NCBI RefSeq assembly: GCF_900236475.1
Contig: NZ_LT963352.1
Span: forward strand, 992,001-1,056,000
Source: Streptomyces chartreusis NRRL 3882
Lineage (GTDB): Bacteria; Actinomycetota; Actinomycetes; Streptomycetales; Streptomycetaceae
DNA: 64,000 nucleotides
Reading direction: 5' to 3'
The notes beneath the pieces are model-generated. The model had not been told where the DNA came from. It did not search any database and saw only the letters and a program-made list of their open reading frames with translations. The translations under genes were made by a program, and so were the position numbers. The stretch's first letter is position 1. The number at the start of each line of letters is the position of its first letter. Positions 9,076 through 18,173 of the stretch are shown one piece after another.

Positions 9076-10415
9076 GCAGCCCGACCCTTCTTCTGCTTGT
9101 CGAGGTCGGCGGCCCAGAACTCGCCGCCCGGGTAGGTGTACCGCGCCAGCGACTCGGGCCGCATGGCGGCCGAGAAGCCCGGCGCGGTGGGTGCCGTGTA
9201 ATGACCTTCGCTGATGACGACCGGGTCGAGGAAGTGGGCGTGCAGATGGTCGACGTATTCGATGACGCGGTCCTCGGTGGTTCCGGCCACGGCCACGTAG
9301 TCGAACATCGACAGGTGCTGGACGAGTTCGCACAGGCCCACGCCGCCCGCGTGCGGGCAGACCGGGACGCCGAACTTGGCCGCGAGCAGCAGGATCGCGA
9401 GGTTCTCGGGGACGCCGCCCACGCGGGCCGCGTCGATCTGGACGACGTCCAGCGCGCCGGCCTGGAGGAGCTGCTTGAAGACGATCCGGTTGTGCACGTG
9501 CTCGCCGGTGGCGACCTTCACGGGGGCGACGGCACGGCGGATCGCCGCGTGGCCGAGGATGTCGTCGGGGCTGGTGGGTTCCTCGATCCAGTAGGGGTCG
9601 AACTCGGCGAGGGCCTTGGTCCAGCGGATCGCCTCCTCGACGTCCCAGCGCTGGTTGGCGTCGACGGCCATGCGGACGTCCGGGCCGATGACGGACCGGG
9701 CGACGCGGCAGCGGCGGATGTCGTCGTCGAGGTCGGCGCCGACCTTGAGCTTGATCTGCCGGAAGCCGTCGGCGACGGCCCGGGCCGCGAGCCGGGTGAG
9801 CTTGTCGTCGTCGTAGCCGAGCCAGCCGGGTGAGGTGGTGTAGGCGGGGTAGCCGCGCTCCAGCAGCCGGGCCGTGCGCTGCTCGGCGCCCTGTCTGCCG
9901 TGGCGCAGCAGGGTCAGGGCCTCCTCGGGGGTGAGGGCGTCGGTGAGGTAGCGGAAGTCGACCTGGCGGACCAGCCATTCGGGTTCGGCCTCGGCGAGCA
10001 GCCGCCACAGCGGCAGGCCGGCGCGCTTGCCGGCCAGGTCCCACACCGCGTTGACGACCGCGCCGATCGCCATGTGCATCACGCCCTTCTCGGGTCCGAG
10101 CCAGCGCAGCTGGCTGTCGCCGATCAGGTCGCGGTTCAGGGTGGACGGGTCGGCGCACAGGTCGTCGACGGAGCGGTCGATCAGGTGTCCGCGCAGCGCG
10201 TCGATCGCTGCGACCTGCACCTCGTTGCCCCGCCCGATGGTGAAGGCGAATCCGTGCCCCTCGTGCCCGTCGGCCGCGTCCGTGCGCAGGACAACGTAGG
10301 CCGCCGAGTAGTCGGGGTCCGGGTTCATCGCGTCGGAGCCGTCGAGCTCGCGCGAGGTGGGGAAGCGGATGTCGTGCGTGTCGACCGCGATGATGCGGGC
10401 GGGCGTCGGGGACAC
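9072..10415 (-). CDS. L-fuconate dehydratase (enolase superfamily)
   Basis: A 447-residue enolase-superfamily acid-sugar dehydratase. The GTG at 10415 follows GAAAGG at six bases. The N-terminal capping domain includes the long [18 protein letters not shown] stretch typical of fuconate dehydratases. The barrel shows the KxK base (IKLKVGAD), metal ligands in [21 protein letters not shown] and the ATGEHVHNR segment, in the right order. It converts L-fuconate to 2-keto-3-deoxy-L-fuconate. It begins 35 bp after the transporter permease and overlaps the SDR by 4 bp. This gene is the best evidence that the operon is for fucose; D-arabinonate-type substrates are a lesser alternative. Confidence 0.88.
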   Translation of the reverse strand: MSPTPARIIAVDTHDIRFPTSRELDGSDAMNPDPDYSAAYVVLRTDAADGHEGHGFAFTIGRGNEVQVAAIDALRGHLIDRSVDDLCADPSTLNRDLIGDSQLRWLGPEKGVMHMAIGAVVNAVWDLAGKRAGLPLWRLLAEAEPEWLVRQVDFRYLTDALTPEEALTLLRHGRQGAEQRTARLLERGYPAYTTSPGWLGYDDDKLTRLAARAVADGFRQIKLKVGADLDDDIRRCRVARSVIGPDVRMAVDANQRWDVEEAIRWTKALAEFDPYWIEEPTSPDDILGHAAIRRAVAPVKVATGEHVHNRIVFKQLLQAGALDVVQIDAARVGGVPENLAILLLAAKFGVPVCPHAGGVGLCELVQHLSMFDYVAVAGTTEDRVIEYVDHLHAHFLDPVVISEGHYTAPTAPGFSAAMRPESLARYTYPGGEFWAADLDKQKKGRAA

Positions 10416-10450
10416 GGAGGGCCTTTCGATTCGGTTGCGGAGGCGGCGGG

Positions 10451-11479
10451 TCAGTCCTGGGCGCGGCCCGTGGTGACCCGGGCGATCATGAGGGCGACCA
10501 GGATGATCCCGCCGTAGATGGCCTGGATCCAGAACGACGGCACCTGGGCCAGGGTGAGCAGGTTCTGCACGACGCCCAGCAGGAGTACGCCGGTCAGGGC
10601 GCCGAACATGGTGCCTTTGCCGCCGTCGAGGGCGATGCCGCCGATCACCGCGGCCGCGAACACGGTGAAGATCATGTTCTGGCCCTGGTTGGCGCTGATC
10701 GCGCCGACGTACCCGGTCTGCATGATGCCGCCGACGGCGGCGAGGACGCCCGCGACGACGAACACGCCGAGCATGACGCGCTCCACGCGGATGCCCGCCG
10801 CCCGGGCCGCGTCCGCGTTGCCGCCGATGGCGTACAGGGCGCGGCCGACGCGGTGGTACTTCAGGACCAGCCCGGCGACGGCGAAGGCGACCGCGGCGAG
10901 CCACACGGACAGCGGCACGGTGAGGAAGGTGGTGGTCGCCAGCGAGTAGAAGCTGTCGGGCATGCCGAACAGCGTCTTGCCCTTGGTCGCGCCGACCAGC
11001 AGGCCGCGCAGCACGATCAGCATCGCGAGCGTCACGATGAACGCGTTGAGCTTGAACTTCACGACGAGGAGGCCGTTGAAGGCGCCGACGGCCGCACCCG
11101 CGACCAGGATCGCCAGTAGCGCGAGTGCCGCCGGGAGTTCGGTGCCCCAGCCGGACTGGGCGGCGGGCAGGACGAGCAGGGCGCCCACGGCGGGTGCGAT
11201 GCCGACGACCGATTCCAGGGACAGGTCGAACTTGCCGGTGATGAGCACGAGGGACTCGGCGAGCACGACCATCGCGAGGGCGGCGGAGGCGCCGAGGATC
11301 GAGACGATGTTCCGCTCGGTGAGGAACGAGTCGTTGACCACCGCGCCGAGCACGAGGAGCAGCAACAGCGCGGGGACGAGGGCGAGTTCGCGGGCGCGGC
11401 GGAGCAGGACGGCCTTGGCGGCGCGCGGGTCGGTGGCTCGCGCGGGCGCGAGCGGCGGGGCCGCCTTGGTCTCAGCCAT
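10451..11479 (-). CDS. Sugar ABC transporter permease (BPD_transp_2 / RbsC type)
   Basis: A 342-residue inner-membrane protein with about nine to ten hydrophobic helices beginning near residue 38 ([16 protein letters not shown]). Signature segments [43 protein letters not shown] (spaced) and [20 protein letters not shown] identify the RbsC/AraH group. A single permease would form a homodimer. It overlaps the ATPase gene by 8 bp and with it and the binding protein forms a CUT2-type importer for the deoxyhexose. The start MAETKAAP is chosen over a longer frame because it follows GGAGTGG-like sequence and fits family length. Confidence 0.9.
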   Translation of the reverse strand: MAETKAAPPLAPARATDPRAAKAVLLRRARELALVPALLLLLVLGAVVNDSFLTERNIVSILGASAALAMVVLAESLVLITGKFDLSLESVVGIAPAVGALLVLPAAQSGWGTELPAALALLAILVAGAAVGAFNGLLVVKFKLNAFIVTLAMLIVLRGLLVGATKGKTLFGMPDSFYSLATTTFLTVPLSVWLAAVAFAVAGLVLKYHRVGRALYAIGGNADAARAAGIRVERVMLGVFVVAGVLAAVGGIMQTGYVGAISANQGQNMIFTVFAAAVIGGIALDGGKGTMFGALTGVLLLGVVQNLLTLAQVPSFWIQAIYGGIILVALMIARVTTGRAQD

Positions 11480-12962
11480 GGTCCACTCCTTCGATGGAGG
11501 CGATGAGCTCGTGGTCGCGCCAGCCCACCGGGTGCTCGGCGACGACACGGCCGTGGAAGAGGACGAGGACCCGGTCGCAGCGCCTGAGGTCGTCGAGTTC
11601 GTCGGAGACGACGAGCACGGCGGTGCCGTCCTCGCGGGCGCTGTCCACCCGGGCGAGCAGGGACTCCTTGGACTTCACGTCGACGCCCGCGGTCGGGTTG
11701 ACGAGGACGAGGAGCCGTGGGTCGGAGGCGAGGGCCCGGGCCATGACGACCTTCTGCGCGTTGCCGCCGGACAGGTCCGAGACGGGCTGGTCGGGGCCCT
11801 CTGCGTGGATGTCGAGGCGTTCGATCAGCGCGGTGGCGACACCGCGCTTGCGGTCGGTGCCGACGAAGCCGAACCGGCCGAGCCGGTCCAGGACGCCGAG
11901 GGTGGCGTTGTCGCCGATGGACATGCCGAAGACCAGGCCCTCGTCGTGCCGGTCGCGGGGGACGAAGCCGACGCCGGCCTGCAGCGCGGCCTGGACGTCG
12001 CCGAACGGCAGCGGGGCGCCGTCGATACGGGCCGTCCCGCCGGTGGGGGTGTGCAGTCCGGTGAACGACTCGGCGAGCTCGATCTTGCCGCTGGCGCTCG
12101 ATCCGGCGAGTCCGACGACTTCGCCGCGGCGCACGGTGAGGTCCACGTCTTCGTACGCGGGCGAGGTGAGGCCGTGGACGTCGAGGAGGACGGGCCCGGG
12201 AGCCGCGACGGTGCTCAGCCGCTCGGCCTGTTCGGCGATCGTCTCCCCCGCCATGGCCTCCACCAGGGCCTGGCGGGGCAGGTCGGCGACCGGGGCCGTG
12301 GTGATCCAGCGGGCGTCGCGCAGGACCGTGACGGTCTGGCAGACCTCGTACACCTCCTGGAGGTGGTGCGAGATGAACAGGAAGGTGACGCCCGAGTCCT
12401 GGAGGGCGCGCATGCGCGTGAACAGCCGCTCGATCTCGCGGTTGTCGAGCTGGGCGGTGGGTTCGTCGAGGATGATGAAGCGGGCGCCGAAGCTGAGGGC
12501 CCGTGCGATCTCCACCATCTGCCGGTCCTCGACCTTGAGGTCGGCGGTGCGGGCGCCGGGGTCGACGCGCACGTCCCAGGTGTCGAGGAGCCGGGCCGCC
12601 TCGGTCCTCAGCCGGCGCCAGCTGATGAACCCGCGCCGACCCGGCTGCCGGTTGATGAACAGGTTCTCGGCGACGGTCAGTTCCGGGACGACCGTTGGGT
12701 GCTGGTAGACGCAGGCGACCTTGCGGCGCCAGGCGTCGCGGTCGGCGAGCGGCGGCGCCAGGTCGCCGTCGAAGCGGACGGTGCCCTCGTCGGGGGCCTC
12801 CAGGCCGGTGAGGATCCTGACGAGGGTCGACTTGCCGGCGCCGTTGCGTCCGACGAGGGCGTGGGACTCCCCCGGCAGAACGGTGAGGTGCCCGTCGGCG
12901 AGGGCGGTGGTGGGGCCGTACCGCTTGACGACGCCCCGTGCTTCAGCCAGTGGGGTGCTCAT
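11472..12962 (-). CDS. Sugar ABC transporter ATP-binding protein, tandem ABC domains (CUT2)
   Basis: A 496-residue protein with two nucleotide-binding domains in tandem. The first has Walker A GRNGAGKS near residue 37, a signature region replaced by DLKVEDRQMVEIAR and Walker B FIILDEPTAQLD. The second has a degenerate Walker A GSSASGKIEL and the signature LSGGNAQKV with Walker B-like LLVLVNPTAGVD, where the catalytic glutamate is Asn. This asymmetry is normal for CUT2 ATPases such as RbsA. ATG at 12962 overlaps the binding-protein stop (ATGA). It energises import through the permease encoded next. Confidence 0.92.
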   Translation of the reverse strand: MSTPLAEARGVVKRYGPTTALADGHLTVLPGESHALVGRNGAGKSTLVRILTGLEAPDEGTVRFDGDLAPPLADRDAWRRKVACVYQHPTVVPELTVAENLFINRQPGRRGFISWRRLRTEAARLLDTWDVRVDPGARTADLKVEDRQMVEIARALSFGARFIILDEPTAQLDNREIERLFTRMRALQDSGVTFLFISHHLQEVYEVCQTVTVLRDARWITTAPVADLPRQALVEAMAGETIAEQAERLSTVAAPGPVLLDVHGLTSPAYEDVDLTVRRGEVVGLAGSSASGKIELAESFTGLHTPTGGTARIDGAPLPFGDVQAALQAGVGFVPRDRHDEGLVFGMSIGDNATLGVLDRLGRFGFVGTDRKRGVATALIERLDIHAEGPDQPVSDLSGGNAQKVVMARALASDPRLLVLVNPTAGVDVKSKESLLARVDSAREDGTAVLVVSDELDDLRRCDRVLVLFHGRVVAEHPVGWRDHELIASIEGVDHG

Positions 12963-14029
12963 TTGACCGTGTTGCCCCAGAGCTTGGGGTCGTCGACGTT
13001 GTCCTTCGTCACCAGGGGCGCGGGCAACTGGTCCTCCAGGATCCCGCTCGGCAGCTTCACGATGGTCGAGTCGTGGTCGGTCGGGCCGGGCTCGAACGTC
13101 TTCCCCTCCATCGCCGCCTTGATGTAGTACATGCCGTACTTGGCGTAGGCGTCGGCGGGCTGGGAGACGGTCGCGTCGATCTCGCCCTTGCGGATCGCGT
13201 CGAACTCCTGCGGGATGCCGTCGTTGGAGACGATGGCGATGTGGCCCGGCTGCCCGGCCTTCTTCAGCATCCCCTTGGACTTGAGGGTCTGCAGGGTGGG
13301 TGCGAGGTAGACGCCGCCCGCCTGCATGTAGATGCCCTTGAGGTCGGGGTTGGCGTTGAGGAGGGTGTCGAGTTTCGAGGCGGCCGTGTCGGACTCCCAC
13401 TTGGCGGGGATCTCCAGGACCTTCAGCTTCGGGAAGTTCTTCTTCACGCAGGCGCGGAACGCCTCGGAGCGGTCGCGGCCGTTGACCGAGGCCAGGTCGC
13501 CCATGATCTGCACGACCTTGCCGGAGATGATGTGCTCGCCGAGGTACTGGCAGGCCTTCTCGCCGTACGCCACGTTGTTCGCCCGGACCACCATCGCGAC
13601 CTTGCCCTTGTCGGGCGCCACGTCCACGGCGACGACCGGCACGCCCTTGCGCTCGGCCTGGTCGAGGCCCGCCTCGATGGCGGCGCTGTCCAGCGGGGCG
13701 ACGACCAGGCCCTTGACGCCCTGGTTGAGCTGGTTGTTGATGTCGGTGATCTGCTGCGAGGGGTCGCTGTTGGAGTTGACGGTCTTCATCGCGTCCACGC
13801 CCTCGGCCTTCGCCATCCTGGGCACGTAGTCGTTGTACGACTGCCAGAACGGCGAGGTCAGCAGGGGCAGGACGACCCCGACCTTGCCGGTGCCGTCGCC
13901 GCCGGCACCGGAGGCGCCGGTGTCCTTGGTACTGCCGCACGCGGCGAGCACGAGGGCGGCGCCGGCGGCCAGGGCCACCGTGCCGACGATCCGGGACCTG
14001 TTGCGCTTGCGCACTGTGCTTCCGGGCAT
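12959..14029 (-). CDS. Sugar ABC transporter substrate-binding lipoprotein
   Basis: A 356-residue periplasmic-binding protein of the ribose/rhamnose type (Peripla_BP_4). The signal peptide has basic residues MPGSTVRKRNRSR, a hydrophobic core and lipobox LVLAACGS. The mature part shows VVLPLLTSPFWQSYNDYV, QQITDINNQLNQGVKGLVV and PQEFDAIRKGEIDATVSQP, the usual binding-cleft strands. First gene of the eight-gene operon that runs to 6175. The divergent regulator begins 168 bp away, and the intergenic region holds the predicted operator. Confidence 0.9.
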   Translation of the reverse strand: MPGSTVRKRNRSRIVGTVALAAGAALVLAACGSTKDTGASGAGGDGTGKVGVVLPLLTSPFWQSYNDYVPRMAKAEGVDAMKTVNSNSDPSQQITDINNQLNQGVKGLVVAPLDSAAIEAGLDQAERKGVPVVAVDVAPDKGKVAMVVRANNVAYGEKACQYLGEHIISGKVVQIMGDLASVNGRDRSEAFRACVKKNFPKLKVLEIPAKWESDTAASKLDTLLNANPDLKGIYMQAGGVYLAPTLQTLKSKGMLKKAGQPGHIAIVSNDGIPQEFDAIRKGEIDATVSQPADAYAKYGMYYIKAAMEGKTFEPGPTDHDSTIVKLPSGILEDQLPAPLVTKDNVDDPKLWGNTVK

Positions 14030-14076
14030 CCGAGGGCCCTCCCATCGACCGGTGTTCCAGCGAATGCCCGCATACT

Positions 14077-14087
14077 TATCAGACCAC
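14077..14087. promoter_or_regulatory. Possible second half-site for the FadR-type regulator
   Basis: On the minus strand the sequence reads TGGTCTGATAA, matching one arm (TGGT) of the operator at 14140 with a degraded second arm. It lies between the perfect operator and the start of the transporter operon, where a repressor would block the minus-strand promoter. The match is partial and may be chance. Confidence 0.3.
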
Positions 14088-14139
14088 TCCCCCGCCGGAA
14101 CACCCTGCTACGCCACTTTTTTCGCGCTTCCGGCGCATA

Positions 14140-14152
14140 GTGGTCCGACCAC
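14140..14152. promoter_or_regulatory. FadR/GntR-type palindromic operator
   Basis: GTGGTCCGACCAC is an inverted repeat broken only at the centre and contains the exact FadR-subfamily consensus TGGTnnnACCA. It lies 45 bp before the GTG of the GntR/FCD regulator and about 110 bp before the divergent transporter operon, a position allowing autoregulation and control of both directions. Confidence 0.65.
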
Positions 14153-14196
14153 ATCGCTGGTTAGACTGCGCCGCAGCCGGTGATCGGAGGAATGGC

Positions 14197-14901
14197 GTGG
14201 ACGACGAGACAGCCCCGCAGAAGGGCACCGTGACGCAGCGCGCCATCGAGCGGATCAAGGCGATGATCGGCGAGGGCCGGCTGGAACCGGGCCAGCGGCT
14301 GCCGACCGAACGTGACCTGGCCGCGCAGCTCGGCATCTCCCGCAGCTCGATGCGGGAGGCGATCCGCGCGCTCACGGTGCTGGGCGTGCTGGAGGCCCGG
14401 CACGGGTCGGGCATCTACGTCACGCAACTGGAGGCCGGCGACCTGCTGGAGACCTTCGGCGTCGTGGCGGACCTGTCGCGCGGCCCGCGTCTGGTGGAGC
14501 TGCTGGAGATCCGGCGGATCCTGGAGTCGACGGCGACGGCACTGGCCGCCGCCCGGATCACCGCGGACCAGCTGGCCGAGGTCGAGAAGCACCTGGCGGC
14601 GATGAACGCCACGGACGATCCGGAGGAGATCCTCGCCCACGACCTGGCCTTCCACCGCGAGATCGCGGTGGCCGCGGGCAACGAGACCATGGCCGCGATC
14701 CTGGAGGGCCTGTCGTCGCGGACGTTCCGCGCCCGTGTCTGGCGCGGCTACCAGGAGGAGGGCGCCTTCGCCCGCACCCGCCGCGAACACGCCGCGATCC
14801 ACCGCGCCCTGGCCGCCCACGACCCGGAGGCGGCCCGCGCGGCGGCGGCCGCGCACGTGGGCGAGGTGGAGGAGTGGCTGCGCGCACAGCTCGGGCCCTA
14901 G
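14197..14901 (+). CDS. FadR/GntR-family transcriptional regulator (FCD domain)
   Basis: A 234-residue regulator. The N-terminal winged helix-turn-helix (about 8-75) contains GRLEPGQRLPTERDLAAQL and SRSSMREAIRAL; the all-helical FCD ligand domain (about 90-225) contains LLEIRRILE, HDLAFHREIAVAAGNETM and the metal/ligand His residues of that fold. The GTG at 14197 is chosen because GGAGGAA lies just before it; the longer frame reads through the operator. It is divergent from the deoxyhexose operon and is very likely its repressor, released by a pathway acid such as fuconate or a keto-deoxy acid. Confidence 0.88.
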   Translation: MDDETAPQKGTVTQRAIERIKAMIGEGRLEPGQRLPTERDLAAQLGISRSSMREAIRALTVLGVLEARHGSGIYVTQLEAGDLLETFGVVADLSRGPRLVELLEIRRILESTATALAAARITADQLAEVEKHLAAMNATDDPEEILAHDLAFHREIAVAAGNETMAAILEGLSSRTFRARVWRGYQEEGAFARTRREHAAIHRALAAHDPEAARAAAAAHVGEVEEWLRAQLGP

Positions 14902-14928
14902 GAACGGCCAGGGCCCGATGTGCCGCCG

Positions 14929-15402
14929 CTACTTGAACTGGCCGGGCTGGTAGTCCCCCGCCGGCTGCTGGAGGACGACGTTCAGCCGGTTCGCCGTGTT
15001 CATGAAGGCGATCAGGGTCACCAGGGCGACGAGCTGCTCCTCGTCGTAGTGCTTGGCGGCCCGCTCCCACACCTCGTCGGGCACCCCGCCGGCGCCGTCC
15101 GCGATACGGGTCGCCTGCTCGGCCAGCTCCAGAGCGGCACGTTCGGCCTCGGTGTAGACCGTGGCCTCCCGCCACGCGGCCACCAGGTTGATGCGTACGG
15201 AGGTCTCACCCGCCGCCGCGGCCTCCTTGGTGTGCATGTCGATGCAGACGGCACAGCCGTTGATCTGGCTCACCCGGAGCGAGACGAGCTCCCGGGTGGC
15301 GGCCGGCAGCGGTGACTCCACGACCAGCCGTCCCAGGGACATGAACTGCTTGATGACCTTGCCGGCGCTCGGGATGGCGAAGACGTCCAGACGCGCGCTC
15401 AT
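14929..15402 (-). CDS. AhpD-like carboxymuconolactone decarboxylase-family protein
   Basis: A 157-residue protein with the alkylhydroperoxidase AhpD core: RELVSLRVSQINGCAVC then two residues and a His (CAVCIDMH), i.e. the CxxC plus His redox site of the CMD/AhpD family at about residues 50-57. Such proteins are thiol peroxidase-like and often paired with ECF sigma factors; none is next to it here. It faces the GntR gene, whose stop is 28 bp away. Upstream is a 200 bp divergent region shared with the amidase. Confidence 0.87.
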   Translation of the reverse strand: MSARLDVFAIPSAGKVIKQFMSLGRLVVESPLPAATRELVSLRVSQINGCAVCIDMHTKEAAAAGETSVRINLVAAWREATVYTEAERAALELAEQATRIADGAGGVPDEVWERAAKHYDEEQLVALVTLIAFMNTANRLNVVLQQPAGDYQPGQFK

Positions 15403-15599
15403 GGTGGGCTCCTCTGTCGTTGTCGATGCTTACGCCCCTATGAGTCGACGGCCCGGCCCGATGTGACATCGAGAAATGTGACGTGCGTCTCCCGCCGCCC
15501 CGGCGCCCCCCTTCCCGGTCTCGACGTGCGCCCCCGGCCGGTGCACAGTTCTCTCTACGTACTCGCCAGTAAGCCCGTTCCGCACGCCGAGGAGCCTCT

Positions 15600-16943
15600 G
15601 TGACCACCTGGGCCGGCCGCACCGCCGCCGAGATATCCGCCGCCGTACGCGAGAAGCGGGTCACCCCCCGCGAGGTGGCCGCCGAGCACCTCGCGCGGAT
15701 CGAGCGGCTCGACGGCCGTGTCGGGGCGTTCCGCACCGTGCGCGCCGAGGCGGCGCTCGCCGAGGCCGACGAGGTGGCCGCACGCGGCGACTTCGCCGGG
15801 CTGCCCCTGGCCGGGGTGCCCGTGGCCGTCAAGGACAATCTCGCCGTGCGCGGCGAGTCCACCCGCGTCGGCTCGGCCGCGACACCGGACACCCCGGCCG
15901 CTGAGGACCATGTGACGGTGGCCCGGCTGCGGGCGGCGGGCGCGGTGGTCGTGGGGCTGACGAACGTGCCCGAGCTGTGTGTGTTCGGCACGACGGACGG
16001 CGTGCTGGGCACCGCCCGCAACCCCTGGGACCCGACGCGCTCGGCGGGCGGTTCGTCGGGCGGCAGCGCCGCCGCGGTCGCCGCCGGGATGGTGCCGATC
16101 GCCCTCGGCAACGACGGCATGGGTTCCCTGCGCATACCGGCCGCCAACTGCGGCCTCGTCACCATCAAGCCGGGACGCGGAGTGGTCCCGACGGGTCCCG
16201 GGGGCAGCGACTGGTTCGGCATGTCGGAGAACGGGCCGCTCGCCACGACCGTCGAGGACGCCCGCCTGATGCTCTCGGTGCTCGCGGGTGACGGGCCCGC
16301 CCTCCGCGCCGAGCCCGGCCCCCTCAGGGTCGCCGTGTCGCTGCGCAGTCCGCTGGCCGGCGTCACCGTCAGCCGGCCGTACACGGCGGCCACCCGGGAG
16401 GCGGCCGGGGTGCTGATGAGGGCGGGCCACCAGGTCCGGCGCGCCGACCCGCCCTACCCGATGTCGCTCGCCATGACCTCACTGGTCCACTGGACGGCCG
16501 GCACCGCCGCGGACGCCCGGCACCTCGACGCGCAGCTGCTGACCCGGCGCACCCGGGTGCACGCGAGACTCGGCCGGCCCTTCCTGGACAGGGCACGCTC
16601 CGGGGCCGCAAGGGAGCAGCTGCGCCGGCGGCTGGAGCCGTTCTTCGCCGAGTACGACGTGCTGCTCACCCCCGCGCTCGCCCGCCGCTCCCCGAAGGCC
16701 GGGCCCTGGCACGAGCGGGGCTGGCTGAGCAACGTCCTGGCGAACACGAACTACTCGCCCCTGACGCCCCCGTGGAACCTGACCGGCTGGCCCGCGATGT
16801 CGGTCCCCTGCGGAACTCTCCCCTCCGGCGCGCCCTGTGCCGTACAGCTGGTGGGACGCCCCGGCACGGAGTACCAACTGCTGGAAGTGGCCGAGCAGTT
16901 GCAGGAACGTAATCCGTGGCGGCGTACGGCACCGATGAACTAG
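15600..16943 (+). CDS. Amidase-signature family hydrolase
   Basis: A 447-residue amidase-signature enzyme starting at GTG 15600, preceded by GAGGAG. The Ser-cisSer-Lys triad is visible: Lys in PVAVKDNLAVRG at about residue 79, and the two serines in the GGSSGGSAAAVAAG block near 155, with nucleophile context MGSLRIPAANCGLVT. It hydrolyses amide bonds; the substrate is not predictable, and GatA is excluded because no gatB/gatC neighbours are present. Stand-alone gene; nothing recognisable lies in the 200 bp that follow. Confidence 0.88.
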   Translation: MTTWAGRTAAEISAAVREKRVTPREVAAEHLARIERLDGRVGAFRTVRAEAALAEADEVAARGDFAGLPLAGVPVAVKDNLAVRGESTRVGSAATPDTPAAEDHVTVARLRAAGAVVVGLTNVPELCVFGTTDGVLGTARNPWDPTRSAGGSSGGSAAAVAAGMVPIALGNDGMGSLRIPAANCGLVTIKPGRGVVPTGPGGSDWFGMSENGPLATTVEDARLMLSVLAGDGPALRAEPGPLRVAVSLRSPLAGVTVSRPYTAATREAAGVLMRAGHQVRRADPPYPMSLAMTSLVHWTAGTAADARHLDAQLLTRRTRVHARLGRPFLDRARSGAAREQLRRRLEPFFAEYDVLLTPALARRSPKAGPWHERGWLSNVLANTNYSPLTPPWNLTGWPAMSVPCGTLPSGAPCAVQLVGRPGTEYQLLEVAEQLQERNPWRRTAPMN

Positions 16944-17152
16944 AGTCGGCCGGGTGACTGCCGGGTCGGCCGTAGGCCATGCACGAGTGAGGCGCCCGGC
17001 CTCGGTGTGAGCGCGGCGGGGGCGTCCCCGCGCGGGCCCCGCCGAGAGCCGGAGAGGGCACGAGCCCCGCCTCCCGTCTCCGTGTTTCCTCATCCCCTCG
17101 CGCCACTGCGGCGCTTCACCAAGGCCCCGAGATCCGGAGACGTTTCACATCC

Positions 17153-17572
17153 ATGTCCCACGCACCGCACGCACCCGAACCGCCGGCCACCGTCGCCCAG
17201 CTCGACCACACCGCCGTCTTCGCCTCGGACCGCCGCCTGTCGGCGGAGTTCCTGGCGGTGGTCCTGGGCCTGACGGTGGGCGCGCCCTTCGGGCCGTTCC
17301 TCCCCGTCGACCTGGGCAACGGCGTGACGCTCGACTACTACGAGAAGACCGACGAGCCGATCCAGCCGCAGCACTACGCGTTCCTCGTGCCCGAGGAGCA
17401 GTTCGACACCATGATCACCCGGCTGGAGGCGCTGGGGGTCACGTACTACGCCGACCCGAGCCACACCGAGCCGGGCCGGGTCAACGACCTCTTCGGCGGC
17501 CGGGGCGCGTACTTCGCCGACCCGGACGGCCACAACATGGAGATCATGACGCGGCCGTACGTCCGTCCCTGA
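17153..17572 (+). CDS. VOC (glyoxalase/dioxygenase superfamily) protein
   Basis: A 139-residue single-domain VOC protein: QLDHTAVFASDRRLSAEFL at the start (metal-ligand His), a central HYAFLVPEEQFD and the C-terminal GRGAYFADPDGHNMEIMT motif with the final Glu ligand. The family includes glyoxalases, fosfomycin-type thiol transferases and bleomycin-binding proteins; specific function unknown. Its 3' end overlaps the converging acetyltransferase by 29 bp. Confidence 0.85.
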   Translation: MSHAPHAPEPPATVAQLDHTAVFASDRRLSAEFLAVVLGLTVGAPFGPFLPVDLGNGVTLDYYEKTDEPIQPQHYAFLVPEEQFDTMITRLEALGVTYYADPSHTEPGRVNDLFGGRGAYFADPDGHNMEIMTRPYVRP

Positions 17573-18149
17573 CGTCCGCCCTGGCGACCTTCCTGCCGAC
17601 CACCCAGTGGTGCTTGCCGAGGCGCCGGTTCCGCTCGAAGCCGTGGCTCTCGAACAGCGCCACCGTGCCGGTGTAGAGGAACGAGGCGGAGACCGACCGG
17701 CCCTCGGCGTCCTCGGGATAGCCCTCCACGGTTCCGCCGCCGAGGCGTGCGATCTCCTGGAGGGCTCCGTCGAGTGCGGCGGCGGCCACGCCCCGGCGGC
17801 GGTGGGCGCGGTCGACGAAGAAGCAGGTGATCCGCCAGTCCGGAAGGGCGTCGAGGTCCTTCTCGTAGGCACGCCGGTGTTTGATGCGGGGCAGTTCGGG
17901 CGCCGACCCGAACTGGCACCAGCCGACGCAGGCCTGGCCGTGGTAGACGAGGGCGGCGTGCGCGCCGCCCTCGCGGACCCGGCTCTCCTTCCGGGCGCGG
18001 TTCTCCTCGGGGTTCTTGGTGCGGCTCAGCCCCTCGGGGTGGAAGGCCATGCACCAGCAGCCGCCCCACACGCCGTTGTGCCGCTCGACCAGACCGGCGA
18101 AGTCCGGCCAGCTGCCCGCGTCCAGGGGCCTCACCCGAAAGCCGGCCAT
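17544..18149 (-). CDS. GNAT-family N-acetyltransferase
   Basis: A 201-residue protein with an unusual Trp/Cys-rich N-terminal stretch (GVWGGCWCMAFHP) that recurs in a Streptomyces GNAT group, a CoA-binding motif VDRAHRRRGVAAAALDGAL at about residues 118-136 and a C-terminal YTGTVALFESHGFERNRR. Transfers an acetyl group from acetyl-CoA to an amine; substrate unknown. It lies 24 bp downstream of another GNAT gene on the same strand, probably co-transcribed. Confidence 0.85.
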   Translation of the reverse strand: MAGFRVRPLDAGSWPDFAGLVERHNGVWGGCWCMAFHPEGLSRTKNPEENRARKESRVREGGAHAALVYHGQACVGWCQFGSAPELPRIKHRRAYEKDLDALPDWRITCFFVDRAHRRRGVAAAALDGALQEIARLGGGTVEGYPEDAEGRSVSASFLYTGTVALFESHGFERNRRLGKHHWVVGRKVARADVRDGRTAAS

Positions 18150-18173
18150 GGAACCCTCCGATGTCCTGGTGCG

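Noticed and set aside
9072..10904. Upstream extension of the fuconate dehydratase into the permease gene
   Set aside because: The extra residues are Arg-rich and antisense-like, and the GTG at 10415 has its own ribosome site.
11472..14045. A single 857-codon frame covering the ATPase and binding protein region
   Set aside because: The part upstream of 12962 is the wrong frame of the binding-protein gene; the ATPase begins at the ATGA overlap.
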